A stretch of DNA of 64,000 nucleotides from positions 21,121,807 to 21,185,806 of the forward strand of contig NC_049980.1 of the NCBI RefSeq assembly GCF_000003815.2, written 5' to 3'. Origin of the DNA: Branchiostoma floridae. Its lineage: Eukaryota; Chordata; Leptocardii; Amphioxiformes; Branchiostomatidae. Below, piece after piece: positions 47,201 to 57,900 of this stretch. Made by a program: the position numbers and the translations under genes. The notes under the pieces were generated by a model that saw only the letters and a list, made by a program, of their open reading frames with translations, searched no databases and was not told the origin of the DNA. Each line of letters opens with the position of its first letter. The stretch's first letter is position 1.

Positions 47201-50182
47201 CTTTTAATGCTGTAATATTGCTTAGGTTTCCATCTCACAATAATAATGAACAGTTAATTCCAACTCACTATTAACTTCGATGACAATGTATTGTAAGAAC
47301 TAAGGCCACAGCAAGTAAATTTTATGAATGACATCCTTGCACTCATTGATTTTTGCCTGATTTCAGAGAGAAAAAAATAATTTCCTTCTTTAGGGATGGT
47401 CAGATGGGTACAAATTAATTGTGTTGTAAGCTTATATTTGTATGTAGAAGTGACACTAGAGTGATAGCCTTGGCTGTAGTAACTGTTGCAGAAGTGAAAC
47501 TCGCTGGATAGCTGTAAGAGTGACACCAATATGGAAGCCATGGGTAGTAGCCAACATGGTTAGTGATACATGTACCAGTCTACCACACTGGTGTCACTTT
47601 TAGACTAGTGCACTTCTTGAATACAGGAATAAGTGATTTGTTGGCTGTGATGCCATATTTTGTCACTTCAATTCTTGTTAAAATGTTTATAGTGTCTATT
47701 TTGAAAATTTGTTTTTTCACCCATCTTGTTTTGTTTTGCTATCTCATTATTTTTGCAGTCTGTCATCCATAAAATTAACTTGCTGTGGCCTTAAATGACT
47801 GTAGAAATTACCATGTCAACATGGCCCTTCCTCTTCTTCTGTAGCACCTGGTGGTAGGAGCGTTAAAGATAAGGAGGTTGCAAACTTGTTGCTTGAACAG
47901 GAGGAGGTATGATATTCAGTAGTAGAGTAAATATACAGGGTGCATGTTTGTCCCAGAGAATGTGGCTCCTGTTCTTTTCTGGTCAGTGGAAGGTCCAGTG
48001 GAGACTTATGTGCATTTCAATACTGTAAATGCATTTAAGTTTGCAAGGATTTAATTTCGCGGTAGTGGGAAAATTGAGTGTTTGTGGCGTTTTTTAGTTG
48101 ACAGTAGCACCAAGCCCGCTAACGTAAATGTATTAATTATTTTACAGTACTGTACTCTAGTCACAAACTTACATGAAAATCCGGCGCCTCTATGAACCAC
48201 CAGTCGGAAACTGCTGGATACTTGGCAAGGGTGCTACATACAGACAGAACAGTTCTCTCTTTACTTTGACAGTGCTGGCATGATCCCCTGTCACTGATTT
48301 TACTCTCAATTCGGTGAAGCGGGCACTGCGAATAAATGCAAACATAAAACCACTGCGATTCTACATTTACCGTATTAGAAAGTTTGTTCTTCTAGAAATC
48401 CACAGTCAGTCAAAAGTCTAGTTGAGAAAACAAGGTGCGATCCTGCTCAGTTTCTAGCCAGCTGTAGTAAGAAGGAGAATATAACATAAATTGATTTCAA
48501 CTGCTTGGATAATCAATGCACACAACAACAAAACAACTCAGGTGCCTTTTATTCACCAACTAAATCTTGTAAACAGAACAACCAACCTACCTGGGATATT
48601 TAAGACCTTTCCTACAAGACCCAAAATCTATCAAAAAATTATACCAAACCATTTGATACTGCTGACATAACCAAAGCTATGATGAAAATGTTTATTTGTG
48701 GTAATCCCTGTTAACATTACAATGTGTTTGACTCCTCAGCTGGAGACAACAATTGAAGGGTTGAAGAAGGAGAAGGTTTTCTGGTTCAGCAAGCTGCAAA
48801 ATATCGAGGTGCTCTGTCAAGAGGGCGAAACCATTGACACCTCCAAAATCACAGACGTGCTTTATAAGGAGGTAAGGAGGGCTAATTATGTATGATTGCA
48901 CAATAGGGCCACCAATATTATCTGATGACGTATGGCTGCAGGATGAAAAGTGTATACACGTATGCCTCAACATCTTTTTGTGCTGTAAACTGTTGATTTG
49001 TGCCATCAGGGGGACAATGCTAGTGATGAAGCTGGCAAGCCCATCAAGAATCCAATGGCTGGAGCAGGTGGGTAGTCTCCTTATCTGTCTTGTTTGTCTT
49101 TTTGTCATGTCACATTCTGTAACCTTTGGTCAACATTGCCTCATTTGTTGCAAAATCTCATGAAGCAGTTTGTTTCAAAGATTTTCTGTCTTACTGTCTT
49201 ACTTCTGTCTTAAACTTTTGCTCATAGTATGACAAATGGAAATGACAATACCAAAATATTGCATGATCCTCTCTCTTCTTCTGTAGCATCTGGTGACTTG
49301 GACAACATAACAAAGAAGGTATGATATTCAGAACATACAGGGTGCATGTTTGTCCCAGACTCCCAGTGTCTTTTCTCAATAGAAGGTCCTTATGTACATT
49401 TCGATATTAAAAATACATGTACATACTGACTTCTAGAAATAGATAGAAATACACAGTTAGCTAAAAGTGTTAGTAGTAAAAAAAACACAAGGCGTCATCC
49501 TGCTCAGATTCTGGCCAGCTGGGGTAACTGCTTGAAAAATCAACACACTTAAGCTGTAGTGACAACTCAAATGTCTTGTATACACAAACAAAACTTGTAA
49601 ACAGGACAACTGCTGACAAGAGATTAGACCTTAATTCCTTTCCTACAACAGTACAAGCCCAAAATTAAAAAAAAATCACAATCATACCAAACCATATGAT
49701 ATTGCTTACATAACCAAAGCTAATGTTGGTGTAACTACATGTTCATTTGTGGTAATCCACATACTACGTGGTTGATTCTGCAGTTGGGGAAATTACGAAC
49801 GACGATTGAAGGGTTAGAGAAGGAGAGGGATTTCTACTTCGGCAAGCTGCGAGACATCGAGGTGCTCTGTCAGGAAGATCCGACCAAACCCATTGACACC
49901 TCCAAAATCTTAGCTGTGCTTTATGCAACAGAGGTAAGAAGGGACGATCGTGAATGTTTGTGTTGAGATTTATTTAAACAAGTAGTTTATTGTACTGAAA
50001 CAGTAACTGTTTTTATTGCAGACATCCAGAATACAGACCAAATGTCACAGGCCATGAAATATTGTGAACCTATTACATTTTATTGAGGACTCTAGATATG
50101 CTTCATTGTAACAAATTGTGCATGTTTTTCACAGGAGGGGTTCAATGCACCAGAGGACATTGGGGATGGAAATGATGAATAA
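41240..50182 (+). CDS. MAPRE: MAPRE/EB1 copy 2 with duplicated EBH exons (ten exons, 307 aa)
   Basis: Exons: 41240-41360, 42004-42042, 42187-42293, 46615-46789, 47845-47906, 48740-48871, 49010-49067, 49287-49318, 49784-49933 and 50135-50182 (TAA). All borders are AG/GT, all phases chain, and the frame is 924 nt. The CH domain (about residues 1-130) starts [20 protein letters not shown] and includes [32 protein letters not shown] and [19 protein letters not shown]. Two EBH-type segments follow: EBH1 ([20 protein letters not shown]) and EBH2 ([20 protein letters not shown]). They are separated by a short exon whose [12 protein letters not shown] echoes the [12 protein letters not shown] end of exon 4. 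The tail [15 protein letters not shown] lacks EEY/F. Skipping exons 5-7 or 7-9 keeps the frame, so single-EBH isoforms are possible. AATAAA at 50376 is a suitable poly(A) signal. Confidence 0.88.
41388..41569. mobile_element. TA-flanked MITE, 'GCGGT' family, copy 5 (reverse)
   Basis: In intron 1 of MAPRE copy 2. It begins CTGTAAATGCAGAAAG and ends ACATTTACAG, with TA on each side; somewhat shortened (182 bp). Confidence 0.85.
42307..42697. mobile_element. TA-flanked MITE, GCCTGGGTACCACCC ends (391 bp)
   Basis: A perfect 15-base terminal inverted repeat, GCCTGGGTACCACCC and GGGTGGTACCCAGGC, is flanked by TA on both sides. It starts 14 bases after the donor of MAPRE copy 2 exon 3. No coding sequence. 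Confidence 0.85.
44028..44096. repeat. Pair of hairpins in intron 3 of MAPRE copy 2
   Basis: Arms ATCGACAC/GTGTCGAT (44028-44051) are followed by ATAAAACCACC/GGTGGTTTTAT (about 44056-44096). The region around (43925-44110) repeats CCAATCAGA/TCTGATTGG in opposite orientations, which looks like an old inverted-repeat transposon. Confidence 0.6.
45052..45190 (+). mobile_element. tRNA-derived SINE, family A, copy 2
   Basis: The box-A-like GTGGTTAGCACG and box-B GGGTCGAATCCCG sit in a tRNA-like head, followed by TTTCTGTTCTTACTCGCCCCTC. The fold is not a clean tRNA, because there are extra bases between the anticodon and T arms. Confidence 0.75.
45335..45470 (+). mobile_element. tRNA-derived SINE, family A, copy 3
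   Basis: Same orientation and about 285 bases after the previous copy, with GTTTGAATCCCGGGAGTCGG then TTTCTGTTCTTACTCGCCCCTC. The pair may come from a tandem duplication or nested insertion. Confidence 0.75.
47551..47795. repeat. Duplicated non-coding block, copy 2 (partner at 40815-41050)
   Basis: In intron 4 of MAPRE copy 2. See partner: shared landmarks CACACTGGTGTCAC, TTCAATTCTTGTTA, CATCTTGTTTTG and CTTGCTGTGGCCTT. Confidence 0.75.
48023..48372. mobile_element. TA-flanked MITE, 'GCGGT' family, copy 6 (with internal insertion)
   Basis: In intron 5 of MAPRE copy 2, the intron equivalent to the one holding copy 4, but in opposite orientation, so it is an independent insertion. Ends CTGTAAATGCATTT and ACATTTACCG with TA flanks; about 150 extra bases interrupt the middle. 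Confidence 0.7.
48740..48871 (+). CDS. MAPRE: EBH1 exon of MAPRE copy 2 (diverged)
   Basis: 44 codons, phase 0 at both ends, so it can be skipped without frameshift. The core differs from normal EB proteins at conserved positions: FYF becomes FWF, FGKLR becomes FSKLQ and ERD becomes EKV. The stretch around FYFGKLR forms the hydrophobic cavity for SxIP peptides in EB1, so partner binding could be altered (inference). The upstream intron end (TTTGTGGTAATCC...CTCAG) matches those before 37817 and 49784. Confidence 0.8.
49010..49933 (+). repeat. MAPRE: Second unit of the intragenic duplication: linker end, linker exon, EBH2 exon
   Basis: Exon 49010-49067 (phase 0 in, phase 1 out) corresponds to the end of exon 4. 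Exon 49287-49318 corresponds to the linker exon 47845-47906, with the same CTTCTTCTGTAGCA(C/T)CTGG acceptor. Exon 49784-49933 corresponds to 48740-48871. The intervening introns align too (TCTGTCTTGT..GTCTTTTTGTCAT). The EBH2 exon is almost identical to that of copy 1 over about 65 bases, closer than to EBH1. Confidence 0.8.
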
Positions 50183-50375
50183 TGTGGACTGCCTTTGCTT
50201 CAATCAGGACTTATAAACAACGTTAATACCACAACAATTTCAAGTGATAACTCAGCATTGAAAGTACAGTTTCATGTTCTTTGCTTGTATATCATCTTTG
50301 GCAGCATCTTCAAGTGAGTAAGGTACATGTACAATCTGAACAATCAAAACATTGTCAAAGGAAATCTCTCCTCTT

Positions 50376-50381
50376 AATAAA
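50376..50381 (+). terminator. Polyadenylation signal AATAAA of MAPRE copy 2
   Basis: AATAAA about 195 bases after the stop codon. Confidence 0.6.
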
Positions 50382-50499
50382 AAGTCCTTGAGCAAAGTCA
50401 CTGTTTTGGGTCATTTCTCTACATGATAAGGTGAGTCTACCTTATTGCCTTCATGAAATGTCATGGAGGTTACATTTTACCCTGCGTTTGTCTGTCAAC

Positions 50500-50790
50500 A
50501 AGATAACTCAAGAACGGCTGGGTGGATTGGTTTCATACTTGGTGTGTTGGTAGTGTTGGTTGGTTGTGTGATGAAAGCTGGAAATGATAACATTTTTGGC
50601 CCCCTAGCGGCTTCCCTTGGTACTGCAGCGCAACTTTCGGGTTCGCTATTTTGTGTTCTGAACAAGCTATGGTTAGGATTTTGGGGTGTTGGATAGCTCT
50701 TGTGCTCAGGAATAAGTGACATAACTTTGGGCCCCCTAGCGGCTAGTCTTGGCAGGGGCATTTTTGTCAAAAACTTCTGAAGCATTACAA
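50500..50790. repeat. Dispersed repeat between MAPRE copy 2 and INTS14
   Basis: GATAACTCAAGAACGGCTGG...GGATTGGTTTCATACTTGGTG is of a type seen in many marine invertebrate repeats. TTTGG(C/G)CCCCCTAGCGGCT occurs twice, at about 50597 and 50728. No credible protein. Confidence 0.5.
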
Positions 50791-51995
50791 AACCCCGGCC
50801 TGGTTTGCTTCCTTCCACCCCTCACAGCTATACAGCACAGTTGATGGGTTCCCAAGGCCCACGGGTCAGACTCCCTTGACCCCCATGTGTCACTTTCCAG
50901 ACGGAAACTGGATTTACTGGACCAGTTTCTACATGTTCCTACATATGTCCACTTACACCTTACAACACAATGATTTAGCCAAAAATTGTGAATAATTTTT
51001 AAGAAAAAAGACAAAGTGTACTGTTAAGAAAAAAGAAGCGATCGTTTATTGGCTACCATCAGTAGACAGATTTTCCTAAACAGTAAGGTAGGTGTGACTG
51101 TGTAGTTGATCTATTTTTTTTAACTTGATCTCTCTATTTTGCAAACTTTACTGAGAATAAGGATTTAGGATACTATTTTCATGAGCTTGAATAAAGGTGA
51201 TTGCTCATGAGAACTGATTTTGGTGTAGTATACCTTGCATGACACAAAATGGAATGCTAAAACTGTAGCCAGTGCAATGTCAAGAGACAGAAGTCTGCAC
51301 ATCAATTTGACAAAGCAAAGTACAGGGAAACAAATTTGGAAAAAGTTCTTGAATTGACTACTTAGGAAGAAAAATAATGAACTTTCGGATTCATTCAGCC
51401 ATAGTTTATGATAGTCAATTAGGAAACCAGTTGACTTTAAAGTGATTTCCCCTCAGAAATACATCTGATTCAGTAAAACAATTTTGCAGGATTTATCTGA
51501 CACCTTGCTCATACACATATGTTCATATATGTGACACAGCCAACTGGTCATACAAGTCTACCAAACAATATGGGTTGCTTCGAGAGTAGCTGGATTACCC
51601 TCTAATGAAACATTGGTCTGATGAAAGCTGATGGGAAGGATGACTCCAGTGTTCCATGCTATGCAGTACTACCATGTTTTGGTAGGAGGCGTAGTAATAC
51701 AGCCTATAGGTAAGGCAAGGCTAGGTGCCCACAGTATTTATCTCAGTGGTGTAAGAAACACAAGCATGTAAATCTGCCCTCACCAAACTAACACACAGGC
51801 CTAAGCTAGGTTTGAATGGAGTTAACCTGAATATAATACTGAAATTGTTTTCTAAAAGTAACACAAAATGTGCATACAAATTTATCAAATATCAAGGGCG
51901 AATTTAGACACCCTATTACTTTCTTTCACATGAAGTGTAAATGAAAAGTGTAAATACAAGACATAAAACTGAGACTATAAGAAGACTGAGACCTA
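50791..51995. other. Intergenic space between two convergent genes
   Basis: AATAAA on the minus strand at 51045-51050 could end the INTS14 transcript, giving a 3' UTR of about 950 bases. Otherwise nothing recognised. Confidence 0.45.
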
Positions 51996-54900
51996 TCAGT
52001 CGTTGTCAGATTTACTGAAATGTGTCTGCAGTGGTGCAATGTTGTCATCATAATCCTTGTTAATGGCCAGTCTCAGCTCCTTGGCAGCATGTGTCAGCTG
52101 CAGGGCTGCATCTGGGTGGGCTGTTCCAGGCAGCAGGGTGCACTCCCTCTCCAACATGGCCGACATACCTTCCAACAGGTCCAGAAACCCAAACGACAAG
52201 GCAGCTTTTCTCAATCTGTTTAGTTCCTATGTAGAGGAAAGATATTATGGGGAGACATCATGAACAGCTTTTGATACTGCTGGGTACTTGTGGGATTTAG
52301 GTGATCATAATAATGGGTATTATGGGCTTTATTATAAACATCAAAGGTCACTGACCCTCTGGGACACTTGCTAAAAAAATCTTACAACATGCACTAAACA
52401 TATAGCAAATAGATCTGTCAAATGATACATGTGCTGAATCTGTGACAGAAAGAACCACATATAATTTAAATACCGGTATCTACAAATTAAAGAAAACACC
52501 CGATGCTTGGATTTCTTATGAAAATATAAAAAAGTGATGAAGTTTAGTCCTATATGTATAGCATGCAGAATGGTAAACATCTGGTAAGGTGGATCAAACT
52601 GGAATCAAGAGTTCTACCATTTGATCTCCAGCCACTCAGCCATTCAATGCAAAGTAACAACCAACTGCCTCTGTGATACTCAATGTCTATATATTTGGTG
52701 TACATATCATACACTTAAAACCTGCCGATACCTTATAGAACGTCTGCTGCTTGTCAGGAAGTTTCCTTGCGTTCCTCAATATTTTCTGTACATCAGTCTG
52801 AAATGACAGTGAGGAAAGTATTACAGCAAATCATGGTATTTGACGTTGCTGCATCAGTCTTTATGTCATATCTACGAGGTAAAATCGAGTTGTCATGTTT
52901 TCCTCTTACTGCATCAAATTCATCCAGCAGCAGAATTGGAAATAATAGATCTACATATCACTATTGATCTGAAATACATTTAGTACATGTATAACTTCAG
53001 CCTGCTGATACCTGTAGCCCGCTGGGTTTGATCCAGACTGTGGTGTTCTGTGCGTAGCTCCTCTTGTCTGCATGGCGAACGGGATACGGACTTGTGGTGT
53101 CATCTTCTCCATACGGATTGTGGGGGCTGGAGGCCACAGGGCCAAGCTGACTGATTTTCCCCAGCCATGACACAGCATCTTCCCCCGGCTCCAGAACAGA
53201 CAGCATCAGGTTGGATTTCTTCTTACTGTCTGCCCAGGAGTACAGGAACCCGTACCAGCTCTCCCTGACATGGGGGAGGACAAAAATGGATCGTTGATAA
53301 GTAAAATCGCAACATTTGGAAGAGGGTCATATCTCTTGCAATATTTTTAAATCAACAAGGATCCTTTTGACTTTTCCAGACAACAGATACAAATTATGAC
53401 ATAGACATTGTTTACACAATGGTATGCTTGTTACATACCGAGATTACTGTATTCATCTTAATGTGACAATTTTGCTTGCAACCTTACTTCTGTTAACAAG
53501 AGCCCTTTTAACACTGTGTTAATTACCCAGAACTCTGCAACAGACCTGAGTCAGCTTACAGATGTGCCCTATGTGGGACTCAAATAGGACTGTTAAGTCA
53601 CACTGCAGCCAACGCTGTAAGGCTGACATCAATTAGGATTTTACCATGGTCAATATTGACCAAAGGAAGGCCATATATATAGATTACCCTGATTGTGCAT
53701 GTCATCATGCAATCAAGCACAGCAGTGATTGTCATATGTAGCTAGCTATACAAAAATTTGATTTTCAAAACTGTTAGCTTACCCGAGTTGGACAAGGGCA
53801 ACCATACTCTCCACTTTCAAACTGCCATGAAGAAGAACACAGAAGGAAGGAGCCTTCCCATCATGCTCAGCAGTATCCCCATCTCCTTCTCCTGAAGCCC
53901 CGCTCTCTCCTTCTGACGCTTCCTTCTCTGTAGGAACAAGCAAAGTGTGAGACTGTAAGTGATATGAATATTTCAAAGGCAAAGATCTAGATATGCCTAA
54001 ACAGAGCTTGAATTTCACCTTCATTCTGGCCACAAGGTCACCAACATCCAGTTGAAATGAATGGTTCAAACAATATCAAATTTTGCTGGAGGTTGAAAAG
54101 ATAAAATCATGCCCAAATGCTATTCAACCAACAGTACAAAGCAAAACAGCTACATGTAAAATCAAGTGTAAACACAAATAAAAAAGCTACATTTAGAGTC
54201 CAATGCAAGTCACCACTAGGGTTTTTAAAATACTTGTAACCTTTGAAATGGTCAAACTAGTTAATTGCCCCATAAAAGTAAGCCCCTATTGTCGTATATT
54301 TTAATCACTGCTGGGCACTGGTGAGTCCTTTGTGGTGGGCCATTGATACATGACACCCAAGCATACTTTGCAAGGATGTGTGGATTGCTTTCTTCTCAGC
54401 AAACTACTACTACTATAGTATACCATTTACAAAATGTTACAAAAAATGGTAGAAAATGAAGAAAAAAAACACATGTAATAGAGTCCATTCCAAGACACCA
54501 TGCAGATGTTTGTTGCCATTGTTTAGAATTGATTTTAAAGTTTTGTAATTATATGTCTAGGACATTTGATACTTCAGAAATATTTTTAACACCGTTTCAA
54601 CTTTATAAATATTTCCCTGGTCCTGTAAAACTTTGGAAATATTCATGATGTGGAATTGGATACTTCTAATGGTTTCTAAATAATGATAACAGCATTCTAC
54701 CATTATTTACCATTTTCTACCATTTTTTGTAAATGGTTCGGTGGGCTGGGAAGATAGCAATTCACACATCCTTGCAAAGTATGGTTGGGTGCCATGCAAC
54801 AATGGCCCACCACAAAGGATCCACCAGTGCCCAGCAGTGAAATCTAAAAATATACAGATGCAACAATAGGGCTTACTTTTATGGGGGCAATAAACTAATT

Positions 54901-57900
54901 TTACCATTTGGCCAGGTTTACCATTTTTTGTAAATATTTGTAAATGTGAAATAATCACAGAGAGGTTTCACAATTATTCGAAATAAAGATATTTTTGTAC
55001 AGTTACTTTCAAAATGTTTCTAAAATATTCAAAGAAATCCAAATAAATGAGTATTTTCTTAGTCAATTTTTTGAAAATAATTTAATTATTGTGGCTCAGA
55101 TATTCTTTTATTCAAAATAATTCAGACTAATTATAAATATCGCCTAAAAACCCTCATGGTGTCTTGGAATGGACTATTAAAATTTAAGATTTTCTATTAA
55201 AATGCTGTTACCATTTTTCATAAACTTCACAAAGCATCCATCCTAATCCACATCATAATTTTTTCCAAAGTATAACAAAACCAGGGAAATACTAAGAATG
55301 TTGAAATAGGGTTCAAAATATTTCACTGATATGATGTAGTTACAACCCCTATACTTGTAGTGACTTGGAATGGACTACAACGTACAAAGGGTGTAGGTAA
55401 GGCAAGAAGCCCAACGTAGCACTGGGACAACAGTAGCATTTACCAAGGAGGTTCTTTCAACCTCCTTGCATTTACTGATTTATTGCTAAGTCCTGACCAC
55501 TACCATCAAACTGCATTTAAGACATGTACAATAATTCTATGATTACCACGTAGCTGTCTCCTGTCCACACTGCAACTTAAATGATAGAGGTCACGACTTA
55601 CATAAGCAAATTAACCAGCCCAATCTGTTAATTTTCTCCCCTTTCATATGTCTAAGATCTGTCATGCTTGACTGATGGATAATTGTGGCAACTTCACAGC
55701 CCAAGGCACAGAAGGTGGTCTTAATAATCTGATGACGGCGGTACCATGACGGCAATAAGGCAGTCATCATCTCAATTTGTATATATCTGTGCCAGATATT
55801 GGTGCAAATTGCAAGTCTGATGGAACAACTATATTGCTTTGAAATGATACATAGCAACTGGACAACAAAGCAACTAGCAGACTGGGTCAGTGTATTAAGT
55901 AGTCTCCATAAAAATGATATTCTGTGGCTTACTAAATATCATATGCATGGAGTTTCACCTTCTGCGGGGATACAATTCTCAAATATCAACACTGGTAATC
56001 CTCACATGATGACACACAACACAGTATGAAACAGTACAACTGTCACGTAACATTACCTGTTTTCGTAGGCTTTGGCAGAACAAGGTGTCTAGATATGACT
56101 GCTGGACTGGCTATATCCTTAGAGTCCAAGAATCCAAGAATCTCCATCTGCAGAGATGGTTCTCGGACCAGGGGGCCAAAGTCATATGTTTTCTTGAACG
56201 TTTCCACGACAGGCACAGCCTGGACCTCGGAGCTCATATGGCCACACTTCAACGTCCACGACACGGATGGGAACTGGGTCTCAGCTAGTTTGCTGTAGGC
56301 AGGGGAAACAGTCAAATATCTGGATTGATCACAACTTCACAGTTTACCAATTGGCATAAAATGGACAGGTACATAATCATATATAGATACATGTATTAAA
56401 ATCTAAAAACTCAAATACAAAGTACAGATGCATTCATAGGTACACTCTCTATCATGAAGGTGTGTTTTGTTCTTCCTTGTGTACATTTTTCCAAAACATT
56501 TTTCCATGTTTCCTACAACCTATCCTGACTCTTCAGCCCCCTTACATACTTCCCAACCCAATATAACAGCCACACTTTCCCTACTGACTCTAGGGTACAT
56601 GATAATGTCAGGTAAAGCCAGATTACACAGATCCCAGGCTTTGCCCTGCTCTCAGGCCTAGTAAGACATCACCTTCCATTAGTCTGAAAGGGTCAAATAT
56701 AAGGAAGGATTATCAGCTGGCCTGGAACTGTGGGGAGAGTAGCGTGGCATCGGCATGCTGTAAATTCAAGCCATGACTCATGCATAAGCTTGACAAATCA
56801 GGAGGGTTCAGAAATGTAACAGATCTGCAGTATCATAACAGAGTTGGCTGGAATAGCTTACTGATTTTTCAGACTGAGGTAAAGGTTGGAGAGATTTTCA
56901 TGTTTCCCAGCAAGGCAGGTTTCCCTGTACCAGGTCAGAGCCACTGCAGGCACAAATATATCAGAATCTATACAACGCAAAATGGACCAGGCAAGAGGAA
57001 TCTGGCAATCTGCACTAAAAATATTAGACAGGATGGTCTATGAAGAATGACTCAGTAAAGTCAATAAAACTTAAAAGGTATGGCAAAAAGAAAGAAGATT
57101 GACAGTGAGAGTAAGTATTGAATGACATTTATGATTATGAAAAGAATATCTTAAGCCTAACCAAACTACATCTAAATATAGTAATATGTTAATAAATATT
57201 CTGCAATCACTATCATTTCTGTGTTAGCATGTTAACGGGAATGTAGAATTTCATAACTACATAATCTTGCCCGCTTCAACTTCTACTGATTGAAAATCAC
57301 ACATCCCATTCAGTATACCCACAAATTAACCCAGGAATACGCACAAAATTTTTATCAAAATATCATCTTATACTTTATAGGAAGATTTTTCCAATCAAGT
57401 ATATTGTGTGTCGTCAATGTAATACTTATTATTGTTGTAATAATTCCTTAAGAATTTATACCAGTGCTTCTTTTGTTTTCCATCGAACATATGCACACTC
57501 CATGACAATTATGCACATACGTCATTACTAACTACCCCTGGTTTAGACTGTAGAAAATTCTAGATCTATCAAAGACATAATCACTATACAAAAATTATCT
57601 GTGTCATCCATTCTTATGGAATCATAAGAGTATAAGAATGGATGGCATGCAAAATTCTTTTTTTATAAAAATCTTCTTAACAGATACTTAGCAATTGCTA
57701 TTTATAAAATTTTGCAGTCATCCATTCTTAAGGAATTATCACAACAGTAATAAGTATTACAATTGACGACACACAATATACTTGATTGGAAAAATCTTCC
57801 TAAAAAGTATAAGATTTGTTTTAATAAAAATTATGTGCGTCATCTATTTGTAAGGAATTATCATAACATTAGGAAGTATTTGAATGGATGAAGCACAAAA

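Noticed and set aside
53938-54069. N-terminal extension of the INTS14 exon 4 open frame
   Set aside because: It is intron read-through; a good acceptor (CCTACAG) at 53928-53934 restores the family sequence and phase.
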